This document shows, piece after piece, positions 17,983 to 25,899 of a stretch of DNA of 53,872 nt. Under the pieces are notes generated by a model that saw only the letters and a program-made list of their open reading frames with translations, ran no database searches and was not told the origin of the DNA. Both the position numbers and the translations under genes were made by a program. The stretch's first letter is position 1. Each line of letters opens with the position of its first letter. The DNA comes from HGM04593 sp045646965 (lineage in GTDB: Bacteria > Bacteroidota > Bacteroidia > Bacteroidales > Bacteroidaceae): positions 1-53,872 of the forward strand of contig JAZRLR010000015.1 of NCBI GenBank assembly GCA_045646965.1, in the 5' to 3' direction.

Positions 17983-18080
17983 TATCAAATTCGTTGCCAA
18001 AATACCGCCGTTCGTTGAATTTTCGCCCGAGGCAAGGCACTTTTTGAACCGTTTGTTGCATTTTTTCGCAGAAAAAACCG

Positions 18081-18088
18081 TATATTTG
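18081..18088 (+). promoter_or_regulatory. Bacteroidota -7 element (TATATTTG) for the regulator-repair pair
   Basis: TATATTTG lies 22 bp before the ATG at 18110, with GTTG 22 bp upstream. It lies downstream of an alternative in-frame start at 18044, which is why the later start is used. Confidence 0.6.
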
Positions 18089-18109
18089 GAGAAACATTGG
18101 AAGAAAACT

Positions 18110-18544
18110 ATGACAAACAACCAAACAAAACCGTACAACATAAAGGAGAAAGTGGAGAAAAACGCCCACTATCGTTCCCTTATCCGTGCGGAGCTTGCCG
18201 ACGAACTTTATGAAAAAATTTTAAGCCTCATCGTGATTGAGAAAAGATATCGCGACAAGGATTTCTCGGCGAAGGTGCTGGCAAAGGAACTGCAGACAAA
18301 CACACGCTACATCTCGGCCGTGATAAATTCCCGTTTTAAGACCAATTTCTCTTGCCTGATGAACGAGTATCGCATAAAAGAGGCTCTGCATTGTATGACC
18401 GACAAGAGATACAACCACCTCACCATTGAGGAGGTAGGTGCCGCCGTGGGTTTTGCCAACCGCCAATCGTTCTATGCGTCGTTCTATCGCATAATGGGCG
18501 AGACACCCAACAGCTACCGCAAGCGTCACAGCTCCGCCAAATAA
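18110..18544 (+). CDS. AraC-type helix-turn-helix regulator
   Basis: A 144-residue protein consisting almost only of an AraC/XylS DNA-binding domain. The first helix-turn-helix is in FSAKVLAKELQTNTRYISAVIN and the second in LTIEEVGAAVGFANRQSFYASFYRIMGETPNSYRK, the family signature. There is no sensor domain; about 40 charged residues precede the binding domain. This is typical of small AraC-like regulators in Bacteroidales. The next gene, 12 bp away, is an AlkD-like repair protein, so the regulator may control that gene or itself. Its signal is unknown. Confidence 0.83.
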   Translation: MTNNQTKPYNIKEKVEKNAHYRSLIRAELADELYEKILSLIVIEKRYRDKDFSAKVLAKELQTNTRYISAVINSRFKTNFSCLMNEYRIKEALHCMTDKRYNHLTIEEVGAAVGFANRQSFYASFYRIMGETPNSYRKRHSSAK

Positions 18545-18556
18545 ACACGTCAAGCA

Positions 18557-19204
18557 ATGACCGACCATTTACACGAAACAACAAAGAAAATAAAACAGAG
18601 CCTGCGCCTCTCGATGAACGGCATAGTGTCGGCACACCAGCGCCGACAGGGGCTCGACTACAAGATAAACTTCGGAGTGGAGATACCGCGCATCAAGGAG
18701 ATTGCCGCAGAATACCCCAAGAGCAAAGAGCTTGCCACAGCACTATGGAAAGAGAATATAAGAGAATGCAAGCTGCTCGCCATATTCCTTATGCCACAAG
18801 AAGATAGCGCAAGCATCGCCACCGAGTGGATTGCCGAGGCGCCCTTCACCGAAATTGCCGACCATCTTTCTAAAAACATATTGCGTCACCTGCCCGACGC
18901 ACTCCCCTGTGCCCTTGCCTGGACAGAAAACAAAGAGGGGCTGTTCCGCTACTGCGGCTACCTCACCCTCACACATCTTGTGCGCGAGGGAGCCTGCCTC
19001 ACACCCGCGCAGGAGAAGGCTCTGTGCAATGGCATCGCCGCCCTTTTTGCACAAGAGGCCGACAGCACCCTGTGCCGCACAGCCTTCACAGCTCTGTGCC
19101 GTTACGCCGAGGAGGAGAGCGCAAGAGCTGCACGTCTTTTGACTCTCATACCTGCCGACAGCGCACTGCGCACCCTTGCCGAGGAGTATTTTGCACAAGA
19201 TTAA
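18557..19204 (+). CDS. AlkD-like DNA alkylation repair protein
   Basis: A 215-residue all-helical protein resembling the HEAT-repeat DNA glycosylases of the AlkC/AlkD family, which remove positively charged alkylated bases such as 3-methyladenine. The block VEIPRIKEIAAEYPKSKELATALWKEN followed by RECKLLAIFLM is the family's most conserved part. It follows the AraC-like gene by 12 bp. Catalytic residues are not easily placed by eye, so enzymatic activity is inferred from the family. Confidence 0.75.
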   Translation: MTDHLHETTKKIKQSLRLSMNGIVSAHQRRQGLDYKINFGVEIPRIKEIAAEYPKSKELATALWKENIRECKLLAIFLMPQEDSASIATEWIAEAPFTEIADHLSKNILRHLPDALPCALAWTENKEGLFRYCGYLTLTHLVREGACLTPAQEKALCNGIAALFAQEADSTLCRTAFTALCRYAEEESARAARLLTLIPADSALRTLAEEYFAQD

Positions 19205-19290
19205 CCGCGTCACAAGGCACGTTGCGCTCTATTTTCACCCAAAGGGCAATAAAAAAGAGAATATATCTGGGCATATTGCAAAAAAAGAGC

Positions 19291-19298
19291 TAACTTTG
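19291..19298 (+). promoter_or_regulatory. Bacteroidota -7 element (TAACTTTG) for the fur-purA-hisS operon
   Basis: A perfect TAnnTTTG box, 23 bp before the fur ATG at 19321. No good -33 match was found. Confidence 0.55.
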
Positions 19299-19320
19299 TG
19301 TGCTACCGCTTTGAAAAGAG

Positions 19321-19794
19321 ATGAACAGTAACAACAACGAGGAGACGATAATTCAGATTTTCACCGAATACCTGAAGGCGAACAAGATGCGTTGTACCCC
19401 CGAGCGTTACGCCATCCTCAAAGCGATATATTCCATCAACGGCAGTTTCGACATAGAGACACTGCTCAAGCAGATGGAGGAGAAGGAGCGTTTCAGAGTG
19501 AGCCGTGCAACCATTTACAACACAATCACGTTACTATTGAACGCAAATCTCGTGACGCACCACCAGTTTGGTTCCGTGTCGAAGTACGAAAAATGTTTCA
19601 ACAGCGGAAAGAATCATTTGGTGTGTACAAACTGCCACAAGGTGACAGAAATAAATAACATTAACCTGACAGAAACATTAAAAGCTAACATAAAAAAATT
19701 TCATTTAACCCATTATTCTTTATATATCTACGGGCTTTGCAGCAAATGCCATCAGGCAGCGAAGAGACGCAGGTTAAAGGTAAAAAACAAATAG
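19321..19794 (+). CDS. Fur-family metal-dependent repressor
   Basis: A 157-residue ferric uptake regulator family protein: a winged-helix DNA-binding domain (MRCTPERYAILKAI, then RVSRATIYNTITLLLNANLV, about 20-80) and a dimerisation/metal domain. Two Cys-x-x-Cys pairs for the structural zinc are present (LVCTNCHK and GLCSKCHQ), as well as the metal-site His in LVTHHQFG. Whether it senses iron, zinc or peroxide cannot be told. It is the first gene of a tight rightward cluster with purA only 4 bp downstream. Confidence 0.9.
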   Translation: MNSNNNEETIIQIFTEYLKANKMRCTPERYAILKAIYSINGSFDIETLLKQMEEKERFRVSRATIYNTITLLLNANLVTHHQFGSVSKYEKCFNSGKNHLVCTNCHKVTEINNINLTETLKANIKKFHLTHYSLYIYGLCSKCHQAAKRRRLKVKNK

Positions 19795-19798
19795 GACA

Positions 19799-21067
19799 AT
19801 GAAACAGAATATCGACGTACTTTTAGGACTTCAATGGGGCGACGAGGGTAAAGGAAAAATCGTTGACGTATTAACCCCCAAATATGATGTAGTAGCCCGT
19901 TTTCAGGGAGGCCCCAATGCAGGACACACTCTGGAGTTCAACGGTAAGAAATTTGTATTGCGTTCAATCCCCTCGGGCATCTTCCAGGGCGGACAGACAA
20001 ATATCATAGGCAACGGCGTGGTGCTCGACCCCGCTCTCTTCAAAGGCGAGGCCGAAGACCTTGTAAAAGCCGGTTATGACCTCACAAAGAACCTCTTCAT
20101 TTCAAAGAAGGCACACCTCATTCTCCCCACACACCGCGTGCTCGACGCCGCTTACGAGGCTGCAAAGGGCGATGCCAAGGTGGGAACCACAGGAAAGGGT
20201 ATCGGCCCCACATACACCGACAAGATAAGCCGCAACGGCTTGCGCGTGGGTGATATCCTCGAGAACTTCAACGAGAAATATGCTGCGGCAAAGGCTCGTC
20301 ACGAAGAGATTCTCAAGAGTATGAACTACAGCTACGACATTGCAGAGATGGAGGCCAAATGGCTCGATGGTATCGAGTACCTCAAGAACTTCCGCCTCAT
20401 CGACAGCGAGCAGATGATAAACGACCTTATGAACGAAGGCAAGAGCGTTCTGTGCGAGGGCGCACAGGGAAGCCTGCTCGACATCGACTTCGGCAGCTAC
20501 CCCTTTGTGACTTCGTCTAACACAGTGTGCGCAGGAGCCTGCACAGGCCTTGGCGTAGCCCCCAACAGAATAGGCAACGTCTATGGTATCACAAAAGCCT
20601 ACTGCACACGCGTAGGTTCGGGCCCCTTCCCCACCGAACTCTTCGACGCAACAGGTGCCGAGATGCGCGACCGCGGCCACGAGTATGGTGCTGTAACAGG
20701 CCGTGAGCGTCGTTGCGGTTGGATTGACCTCGTAGCGCTCAAGTACACAATTATGATTAACGGTGTCACACACCTCATACTTATGAAGAGCGACGTGCTC
20801 GACACCTTCCCCACAATAAAGGCCTGCGTGGCATACAAGAAGAACGGCGAGACTCTCTCACATATGCCCTACGACATTGAGGGCGTGGAGCCCGTTTACA
20901 CCGAGCTCAAAGGCTGGATGACCGACCTCACACAGCTCAAGAGCGAGGAGGAGCTTCCCGAGGCATTCAAGGAGTATATCAAGTTCCTTGAGGAGCAACT
21001 GGGCGTTCCCGTGCAGTATGTATCTATCGGCCCCGACAGAGACCAGACTATCACACGTTCAATCTAA
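19799..21067 (+). CDS. purA: Adenylosuccinate synthetase
   Basis: A 422-residue PurA, which joins aspartate to IMP using GTP in the first step from IMP to AMP. The signature QWGDEGKGKIVD is at the N-terminus (catalytic Asp and P-loop), followed by GPNAGHT, GTTGKGIGPTY, GPFPTEL and TGRERRCGWIDL, all characteristic. Length is normal. The codon choice is that of a well expressed gene (Ile mostly ATC or ATT rather than ATA). It lies between fur and the zinc peptidase gene. Confidence 0.98.
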   Translation: MKQNIDVLLGLQWGDEGKGKIVDVLTPKYDVVARFQGGPNAGHTLEFNGKKFVLRSIPSGIFQGGQTNIIGNGVVLDPALFKGEAEDLVKAGYDLTKNLFISKKAHLILPTHRVLDAAYEAAKGDAKVGTTGKGIGPTYTDKISRNGLRVGDILENFNEKYAAAKARHEEILKSMNYSYDIAEMEAKWLDGIEYLKNFRLIDSEQMINDLMNEGKSVLCEGAQGSLLDIDFGSYPFVTSSNTVCAGACTGLGVAPNRIGNVYGITKAYCTRVGSGPFPTELFDATGAEMRDRGHEYGAVTGRERRCGWIDLVALKYTIMINGVTHLILMKSDVLDTFPTIKACVAYKKNGETLSHMPYDIEGVEPVYTELKGWMTDLTQLKSEEELPEAFKEYIKFLEEQLGVPVQYVSIGPDRDQTITRSI

Positions 21068-21076
21068 TCTTAAAAG

Positions 21077-21820
21077 ATGAATATATTAACAATAATTGCC
21101 GCGAGCACGGGATACGCAACATCGAGCGGAGGAGCTGTGGGTTACGACTTCACCTATCTGATACTCTTCATAGGTATTGCCATAGTAAGTTTCATCGTGC
21201 AGCAGAATTTGAAAAGCAAATTCGAGAAATTCTCTAAAATGCCCATCGGCGTCACCGGTAAAGAGGTAGCAGAGAAGATGTTGCGCGACAACGGCATATA
21301 CGACGTAACCGTGACAAGCACTCCCGGTATGCTCACCGACCACTACAACCCCACAAACAAGACTGTGAACTTGAGCCAGGGGGTATACAACTCGGCAAGC
21401 ATAGCAGCGGCAGCCGTGGCTGCTCACGAGTGCGGACACGCCGTGCAGCACGCCAAGGCCTACGCACCGCTCAAGCTGCGTTCGAAGCTTGTGCCTATGG
21501 TACAGTTCTCGTCGAGTATAATGAGCTGGGTGCTCCTCATAGGTATCCTCACCGTGGAGTCCTTCCCCGGGCTACTGCTCGCAGGTATCGTGCTGTTTGC
21601 CACCACAACGCTCTTCAGTTTTGTGACACTCCCCGTGGAGATTGACGCAAGCCGTCGTGCGCTCGTGTGGCTGTCGGCAGCAGGAATTACAAGCAGCAGA
21701 AACCACCGATACGCCGAGAGCGCGCTGCGTTCGGCAGCCTACACCTATGTGGTGGCGGCTCTCTCATCGTTGGCTACACTGCTCTACTACATTATGATAT
21801 ATCTTAACAGACGCGACTAA
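21077..21820 (+). CDS. YugP-type zinc metallopeptidase (membrane)
   Basis: A 247-residue membrane protein of the Zn_peptidase_2 (YugP-like) family. The zinc-binding motif HECGH is at residues 117-121 inside AAHECGHAVQHAKAY. Hydrophobic segments lie near 25-45, 145-165, 170-195 and 225-243. Substrates of the family are unknown. The stop codon overlaps the hisS start by one base (TAATG), indicating translational coupling within the fur-purA-hisS operon. Confidence 0.88.
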   Translation: MNILTIIAASTGYATSSGGAVGYDFTYLILFIGIAIVSFIVQQNLKSKFEKFSKMPIGVTGKEVAEKMLRDNGIYDVTVTSTPGMLTDHYNPTNKTVNLSQGVYNSASIAAAAVAAHECGHAVQHAKAYAPLKLRSKLVPMVQFSSSIMSWVLLIGILTVESFPGLLLAGIVLFATTTLFSFVTLPVEIDASRRALVWLSAAGITSSRNHRYAESALRSAAYTYVVAALSSLATLLYYIMIYLNRRD

Positions 21821-23181
21821 TGGCAGCAAAACCATCTATACCTAAAGGGACACGCGATTTTTCGCCCGTGGAGATGTCCAAGAGGAATTATATTTTCGAC
21901 ACTATACGCAGCGCCTTTCACCTGTTCGGTTTCAAGCAGATAGAAACCCCCGCAATGGAGAACCTATCGACCTTGATGGGAAAATATGGCGACGAGGGCG
22001 ACAAACTGCTTTTCAAGATACAGAACTCGGGCGACTACTTCAGCGGCCTCACCGACGAGGAGCTTTTGAGCCGTAACGCAGCAAAGCTCGCATCGAAATT
22101 CTGCGAGAAGGGCTTGCGCTACGACCTCACAGTGCCTTTTGCACGCTATGTGGTGATGCACCGCGACGAGCTCACCTTCCCCTTCAAGCGCTACCAGATA
22201 CAACCCGTGTGGCGCGCCGACCGTCCGCAGAAAGGACGCTACCGTGAGTTCTACCAGTGCGATGCCGATATTATAGGAAACAACTCGCTCATAAACGAGG
22301 TAGAGCTCATACAGCTCATCGACTATGTATTCGGAAAGCTCAAGATAAGAGTTGCCATAAAACTCAACAACCGCAAGATACTTGCCGGCATTGCCGAGAC
22401 CATAGGCGAGCCCGACAAGATAATTGACATCACCGTTGCCATTGATAAGATTGACAAGATAGGTCTCGACGGCGTAATTGCCGAGCTCAAAGGCAAAGGC
22501 ATAAGCGACAGCGCCATCGAAAAGCTGCTTCCAATTCTGCAAGCACAGGGCGACAACCGCGAGAAGCTGCAAATTATTGCACAGACTCTGCAGGGCAACG
22601 CCACCGGCGAAAAGGGCGTTGAGGAGATTACATTTATCCTCGACACACTCGACCGCCTGAAGATAAACAGCACACTCGACCTCGACCTCACCCTTGCACG
22701 TGGTCTCAACTACTACACCGGTGCCATACTCGAGGTAAAAGCTCTCGACGTGACAATTGGAAGCATCACAGGCGGCGGACGTTACGACAACCTGACAGGA
22801 GTATTTGGCCTCGACGGTGTTTCGGGCGTGGGTATATCCTTCGGTGCCGACCGCATATACGATGTAATGAACCAGCTCGACCTCTACCCCTGCGAGTCGA
22901 TACATAACACAAAAGTTATGTTTGTGAACTTCGGCGAGCGCGAGGCAGAGCACTCACTCGGCATCATAAGAGAGCTGCGCGCAAACGGTATCTCGGCAGA
23001 GCTCTTCCCAAGCAGCGACAAGATGAAGAAACAGATGGGATATGCCAACAGCAACAGCATCCCCTACGTTGCCATAATAGGCGAGCAGGAGATGGAGAAC
23101 GGCACCATCGCCGTGAAGAATATGACATCGGGCGAGCAGAAACAGATGAGCACCGAGGAACTTATCTCATTGCTTGCATAA
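21820..23181 (+). CDS. hisS: Histidyl-tRNA synthetase
   Basis: A 453-residue class II aminoacyl-tRNA synthetase that charges tRNA-His. Motif 2 (RPQKGRYREFYQCDADIIG), the histidine-specific motif ARGLNYYTGAI and motif 3 (GVGISFGADRIYDV) are all present, with a C-terminal anticodon-binding domain. It is the last gene of the cluster and is followed by a strong terminator. Confidence 0.97.
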   Translation: MAAKPSIPKGTRDFSPVEMSKRNYIFDTIRSAFHLFGFKQIETPAMENLSTLMGKYGDEGDKLLFKIQNSGDYFSGLTDEELLSRNAAKLASKFCEKGLRYDLTVPFARYVVMHRDELTFPFKRYQIQPVWRADRPQKGRYREFYQCDADIIGNNSLINEVELIQLIDYVFGKLKIRVAIKLNNRKILAGIAETIGEPDKIIDITVAIDKIDKIGLDGVIAELKGKGISDSAIEKLLPILQAQGDNREKLQIIAQTLQGNATGEKGVEEITFILDTLDRLKINSTLDLDLTLARGLNYYTGAILEVKALDVTIGSITGGGRYDNLTGVFGLDGVSGVGISFGADRIYDVMNQLDLYPCESIHNTKVMFVNFGEREAEHSLGIIRELRANGISAELFPSSDKMKKQMGYANSNSIPYVAIIGEQEMENGTIAVKNMTSGEQKQMSTEELISLLA

Positions 23182-23200
23182 CACACTATTTCAAATAATT

Positions 23201-23230
23201 AAAGGGAGCAACCGTGGTTGCTCCCTTTTC
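23201..23230. terminator. Terminator between hisS and the DUF4878 gene
   Basis: A 13-bp perfect stem (AAAGGGAGCAACC / GGTTGCTCCCTTT) with a two-base spacer and T-rich tail, shared by convergent genes. Confidence 0.9.
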
Positions 23231-23250
23231 TGTGTTCTATAAAGTTCCTG

Positions 23251-23658
23251 TCAATACTTTGTAGAGTGTAACACGCCGTGGTTGCCATCGACTTTCCAAC
23301 GCCCCTCGATGCGCACCAAACGCACCGAAATCACCATATCCTCTTTTAGAGCGCTCTTGCCGCGAAGAGTTACAAAAGCCTCATCGCCGTTTATATCGGT
23401 GCTCTCGGCACGGTAGTCGGCTGTGTAGCCGGCCGTCATTCTCTTGTATTGGGGCGAGGCCGCCGCCATATCGAGATAATCGCAAAAGACAGCGTAGTCT
23501 ATGGTGTCGGGGAAGTAGATATTCTCTTTTACATAACTCATATCGCCCGATGTGATAGCATTGTGCAGCTTCACTGCCACCTCATCGGGAGGAGTGGTGC
23601 CACAGGCTGCAAGCATAAGCAGAGCCGCGGCAATTGCCATATTTTTCAAACTTTTCAT
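23251..23658 (-). CDS. DUF4878-like lipoprotein
   Basis: A 135-residue predicted lipoprotein: signal MKSLKNMAIAAALLMLAA followed by the lipobox Cys. The rest resembles the small NTF2-like fold of DUF4878 (PDEVAVKLHNAITSGD... then VRIEGRWKVDG). The function is unknown. The start at 23658 is preferred over 23688, because the signal peptide begins there and a TATTTTCG box lies at 23677-23684. Confidence 0.75.
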   Translation of the reverse strand: MKSLKNMAIAAALLMLAACGTTPPDEVAVKLHNAITSGDMSYVKENIYFPDTIDYAVFCDYLDMAAASPQYKRMTAGYTADYRAESTDINGDEAFVTLRGKSALKEDMVISVRLVRIEGRWKVDGNHGVLHSTKY

Positions 23659-23676
23659 ATTTGTAGATTTTGCGGG

Positions 23677-23684
23677 CGAAAATA
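23677..23684 (-). promoter_or_regulatory. Possible -7 element (TATTTTCG) for the DUF4878 gene
   Basis: The minus strand reads TATTTTCG, of the TAnnTTCG variant, 19 bp before the ATG at 23658. Confidence 0.4.
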
Positions 23685-23715
23685 ACAATAAAATCTGAAA
23701 AGGGAAACAAAAAAT

Positions 23716-24573
23716 CTATTTATCGAGCAGTAAAGAAATTTTAATTCCGTCGCGGGGGATTGCCGGCGAGGGCTCGAGCAGGCGGCACATACAATGGGGC
23801 AAGCCTTTCCCCCAAGTCACCCGCCACAACGAGGAAAGTGCAAAGCGTTCACACAACGCCGCAAAGAGAAACTCCCGGGCCGAGGTGTTGCACGACACCG
23901 CGTCGAGCACAACCAGACGACCGCCGTCGTTTATTACAAAAGCTAGAGCCGCAAGAACCCCCTCGTCATAGGCGGCAAAGAGCCCGCCACCCGTCATACG
24001 GCAATTTACGAGGTTCATTGCAAGCATCTGTGGCGAAGGGATAACCGCAGGGCTGTTTCCACAGGCACAACGCTCCCAAAAGGCCGAAACAGAAGAAAAC
24101 TCACACACCTCGGCAAAGCTGTACCCCGCGGCAGGAACCTCCGCAGGGCGGCACTCCTCTACCGCCACTTGTGAGCAGTCGCTATAGCCCAGACGGGCAT
24201 ATATAGAGCGCAGCCCCTCATCGGCAGGCAGGAGAAAAAGCATCTTCACACCCCGCGCACGCAAAAGTTCCTCAACCCTCTTCAGCAAAAGAGTCATATA
24301 CCCCTTGCCGCGAGAAGCCTCACAGGTGGCCACGGCATATATATAGGCAGCCGGGAGAAGCTCGCCGCCCACGCACAAGTTGCAAGGCAGGGCATAGAGC
24401 GCAGAGACCACCTCGCCGCCGAGCGAGAGCGTGTGCACCACGTCGGGCACAGAGAATGTGCCGAAGAATGCATCCACAAAAGCATCGTCATCGGCAAAAG
24501 CCTCGCGCCACAGAGCACGCAACCCGTCGGCCGCCGAGGCAAAAGGCAAGGAATCGAAAAGAGGTTTTTCCAT
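23716..24573 (-). CDS. GNAT-family N-acetyltransferase
   Basis: A 285-residue protein with a GNAT domain in its first half. The acetyl-CoA-binding block is seen in ASRGKGYMTLLLKRVEELLRARG (about 88-112), followed by LLPADEGLRSIYARLGY. The C-terminal half is a second, less conserved lobe, as in Eis-like or bi-lobed members. The acceptor is unknown. The start at 24573 (MEKPLFDSL) is chosen because a promoter box at 24594-24601 is too close to the in-frame ATG at 24591. Confidence 0.8.
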   Translation of the reverse strand: MEKPLFDSLPFASAADGLRALWREAFADDDAFVDAFFGTFSVPDVVHTLSLGGEVVSALYALPCNLCVGGELLPAAYIYAVATCEASRGKGYMTLLLKRVEELLRARGVKMLFLLPADEGLRSIYARLGYSDCSQVAVEECRPAEVPAAGYSFAEVCEFSSVSAFWERCACGNSPAVIPSPQMLAMNLVNCRMTGGGLFAAYDEGVLAALAFVINDGGRLVVLDAVSCNTSAREFLFAALCERFALSSLWRVTWGKGLPHCMCRLLEPSPAIPRDGIKISLLLDK

Positions 24574-24593
24574 AGGGTGAAAATATAACACGA

Positions 24594-24625
24594 CGAAGAT
24601 AGATTATGCACGCAAATTTTGCAAT
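24594..24625 (-). promoter_or_regulatory. Promoter of the GNAT gene (ATTG, 20 bp, TATCTTCG)
   Basis: On the minus strand ATTG (24622-24625) precedes TATCTTCG (24594-24601) by 20 bp, the expected Bacteroidota spacing. It is back to back with the pta promoter. Confidence 0.5.
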
Positions 24626-24630
24626 ATATT

Positions 24631-24662
24631 TTTGCTTAAAGCATCAAAATAGCGTAACTTTG
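24631..24662 (+). promoter_or_regulatory. Promoter of pta-ackA (TTTG, 20 bp, TAACTTTG)
   Basis: A perfect Bacteroidota promoter: -33 TTTG (24631-24634), a 20-bp spacer and -7 TAACTTTG (24655-24662). It predicts a leader of about 205 nt before pta. Confidence 0.75.
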
Positions 24663-24667
24663 CAGAA

Positions 24668-24873
24668 AATTGCGTTGCGAGCGCGCGTACACACGCACAA
24701 GCAGCGCCACGACATCGGCACGCAACACCTGCGGTTGCATTTGCCACATAGGTAATCGCACAACAGCACAACGGTCGCCCGCCCCTTGTCGCGTAACATC
24801 TGCCTGCGAGATAACATTCCACAGACAAATGCTTTTTAGGAATTATTCAAACTAATAATAAACAATTACCAAA
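24668..24873 (+). other. Long GC-rich 5' leader of pta
   Basis: If the promoter at 24631-24662 is correct, about 205 nt are transcribed before the pta ATG. The first 130 nt are GC-rich with pairing segments (GTTGCG near 24673 with CGCAAC near 24720). The last 30 nt are AT-rich and unstructured, like other leaders here. No open reading frame or known riboswitch was recognised. Confidence 0.35.
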
Positions 24874-25884
24874 ATGGATGTTATTAAAAATCTAATCGAG
24901 CGCGCGTGTAACAACAAACAGCGCATCGTACTCCCCGAAGGTACAGAGGAGCGCACATTGAAAGCTGCCGACAAAGCAATTGCCGACGGCATTGCAAACA
25001 TTATTCTCATTGGCAACAAGGCCGAGATTCTCTCACTTGCCGAGAAGTTCGAGCTCAAGAACATCGGTGGTGCCACAATCATCGACCCCGAGAACAACCC
25101 CGACGCCGAGAAATATGCCACATTGCTCTACGAGCTCCGCAAGTCAAAGGGTATGACTATGGAGGATGCACAGAAACTTGTATGCAACCCCCTCTACCTC
25201 GGCTGCCTCATCATTAAGAACGGCGACGCCGACGGACAGGTGGCAGGTGCCCTCAACACAACAGGAAACGTATTGCGCCCTGCATTGCAGATTATTAAGA
25301 CATCTCCCGGAATCAGCTGCGTATCGGGCGCTATGATGATGATTACCAACGCCAAAGAGTATGGCGAGGATGGTGTTCTCTTCGTAGGTGACGTAGCAGT
25401 TACTCCCTGCCCCGACGCAAACCAGCTCTCACAGATTGCCGTTTGCACAGCGCAGACAGCTAAAGCCATCGCAGGCTTCGAGGAGCCCCGCGTTGCTATG
25501 CTCAGTTTCTCTACAAAGGGCTCGGCAAAGCACGAGATGGTAGACAAAGTGGTTGAGGCTACAAAGCTTGCCCACGAGCTCGACCCCTCACTCTCTATCG
25601 ACGGTGAGTTGCAGGCCGACGCTGCACTTGTACCCTTCGTGGGACAGAGCAAGGCTCCCGGTTCAACCGTAGCAGGAAAGGCCAACGTGCTCATCTTCCC
25701 CGACCTCGGTGCAGGAAACATCGGTTACAAGCTCGTTCAGCGTTTGGGTAACGCCGAGGCTATCGGCCCCGTTCTCCAGGGTATCGCACGCCCCGTGAAC
25801 GACCTCTCACGCGGCTGCTCTATCGAGGACGTATATATGATGATTGCCATCACAGCAAACCAGGCTATCGCCGCTAAAAACTAA
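24874..25884 (+). CDS. pta: Phosphate acetyltransferase
   Basis: A 336-residue short-form Pta, which converts acetyl-CoA and phosphate to acetyl phosphate in the fermentative acetate pathway. RIVLPEGTEERTLKAADKA at the N-terminus, VSGAMMM, and SFSTKGSAKHEMVDKV are typical. It precedes ackA by 15 bp; together they yield acetate and ATP. Codon use is that of a highly expressed gene, with almost no ATA isoleucine codons. Confidence 0.97.
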   Translation: MDVIKNLIERACNNKQRIVLPEGTEERTLKAADKAIADGIANIILIGNKAEILSLAEKFELKNIGGATIIDPENNPDAEKYATLLYELRKSKGMTMEDAQKLVCNPLYLGCLIIKNGDADGQVAGALNTTGNVLRPALQIIKTSPGISCVSGAMMMITNAKEYGEDGVLFVGDVAVTPCPDANQLSQIAVCTAQTAKAIAGFEEPRVAMLSFSTKGSAKHEMVDKVVEATKLAHELDPSLSIDGELQADAALVPFVGQSKAPGSTVAGKANVLIFPDLGAGNIGYKLVQRLGNAEAIGPVLQGIARPVNDLSRGCSIEDVYMMIAITANQAIAAKN

Positions 25885-25899
25885 AAAACAGACACAACT

